A model generated the notes under the pieces. The model did not search any database. It was not told the DNA's origin and worked only from the letters and a program-made list of their open reading frames with translations. Both the position numbers and the translations under genes were made by a program. Shown one piece after another: positions 6,091-6,253 of a DNA stretch of 6,253 nucleotides (position 1 is the first letter of the stretch; every line of letters starts with the position of its first letter). Origin of the DNA: CABQCM01 sp965145485 (lineage in GTDB: Bacteria > Bacillota > Clostridia > Oscillospirales > Acutalibacteraceae); NCBI GenBank assembly GCA_965145485.1, contig CBCTCU010000063.1:1-6253 (forward strand). Reading direction: 5' to 3'.

Positions 6091-6152
6091 GATTGGTTTT
6101 TATACCAAGCTTATTTTTGGTGACATCAACGCTTTCTTTATAAATGACCTTT

Positions 6153-6253
6153 GCGCTCATGCCGCGCGGGCACCCCCTTTCTGCGCGGGCAGAAAGGGGG
6201 CAAAGACCCGCCAAAGGGAACCCTTTCGATGGGTTCCCTTTGGAAACCCTCCA
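6153..6253 (+). repeat. Three-hairpin repeat element, forward copy cut by the window end
   Basis: The element starts with GCGCTCATGCCGCGC (6153-6167). Hairpin 1 follows with perfect 12-bp arms (6173-6184 and 6189-6200, loop GCGG). Then come the linker CAAAGACCCG and hairpin 2 with 13-bp arms (6211-6223 and 6231-6243, loop TTTCGAT). The window stops before hairpin 3. Positions 6201-6253 are identical to 1-53, so this copy supplies the outer part that is missing from the copy at the left edge. Together the two would give one complete element of the same design as the reverse copy at 256-399. Confidence 0.85.

Larger units (their letters stand above)
5909..6152. other. Gene-free region upstream of the operon
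   Basis: I see no gene or RNA here. It contains T-rich DNA near 5928-5940, a G-rich stretch near 5966-5978, two AT-rich palindromes (5990-6012 and 6077-6090), and a short imperfect dyad near 6104-6122. The far end runs into the repeat copy at 6153. Confidence 0.5.

Overview
The window looks like a piece of a GC-rich Clostridia genome, possibly from the Oscillospiraceae. The grounds are GC-rich coding DNA between AT-rich intergenic DNA, strong purine-rich Shine-Dalgarno sites, a Gram-positive style extended -10 promoter, and the gene families present. Genus cannot be read from the sequence. All four credible genes are on the minus strand.

Layout from left to right. Positions 1-642 hold no gene. 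They carry two opposed copies of a structured repeat (1-90 forward, 256-399 reverse) around a spacer with no apparent coding content, followed by an AT-rich stretch with several palindromes. Positions 643-993 encode a small XRE/Cro-type DNA-binding protein, starting at a TTG codon. Positions 994-1249 are its leader and upstream region, with a candidate promoter overlapped by an imperfect inverted repeat. Positions 1250-5844 are a compact three-gene operon, transcribed right to left: a MoxR-family AAA+ ATPase, a DUF58 membrane-anchored protein, and a large multi-spanning transglutaminase-like protein of the TgpA type with an intact Cys-His-Asp triad. The second and third genes overlap by 7 bases. 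The operon promoter has an extended -10 at 5878-5883. Positions 5884-6253 are again gene-free and end in another forward copy of the repeat.

How the genes may work together. MoxR, DUF58 and TgpA-like transglutaminase genes occur together in many bacteria. The usual inference is that the ATPase acts as a chaperone-like remodeler for the DUF58 partner at the membrane, and that the transglutaminase-fold domain acts on an extracytoplasmic protein or cell-wall substrate. No substrate can be named from this sequence.

The most unusual signal is the repeat. It is about 144 bases long and contains three tandem hairpins. The stems differ between copies in a compensatory way while the linkers and one loop stay the same, so the folded structure appears to be conserved. 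The first 53 bases of the window are also identical to the last 53. The window may therefore be a contig with a direct terminal repeat, which could mean a roughly 6.2 kb circle, two recent repeat copies, or an assembly break at a repeat. No replication, mobilization or phage gene is present to support a plasmid or phage.
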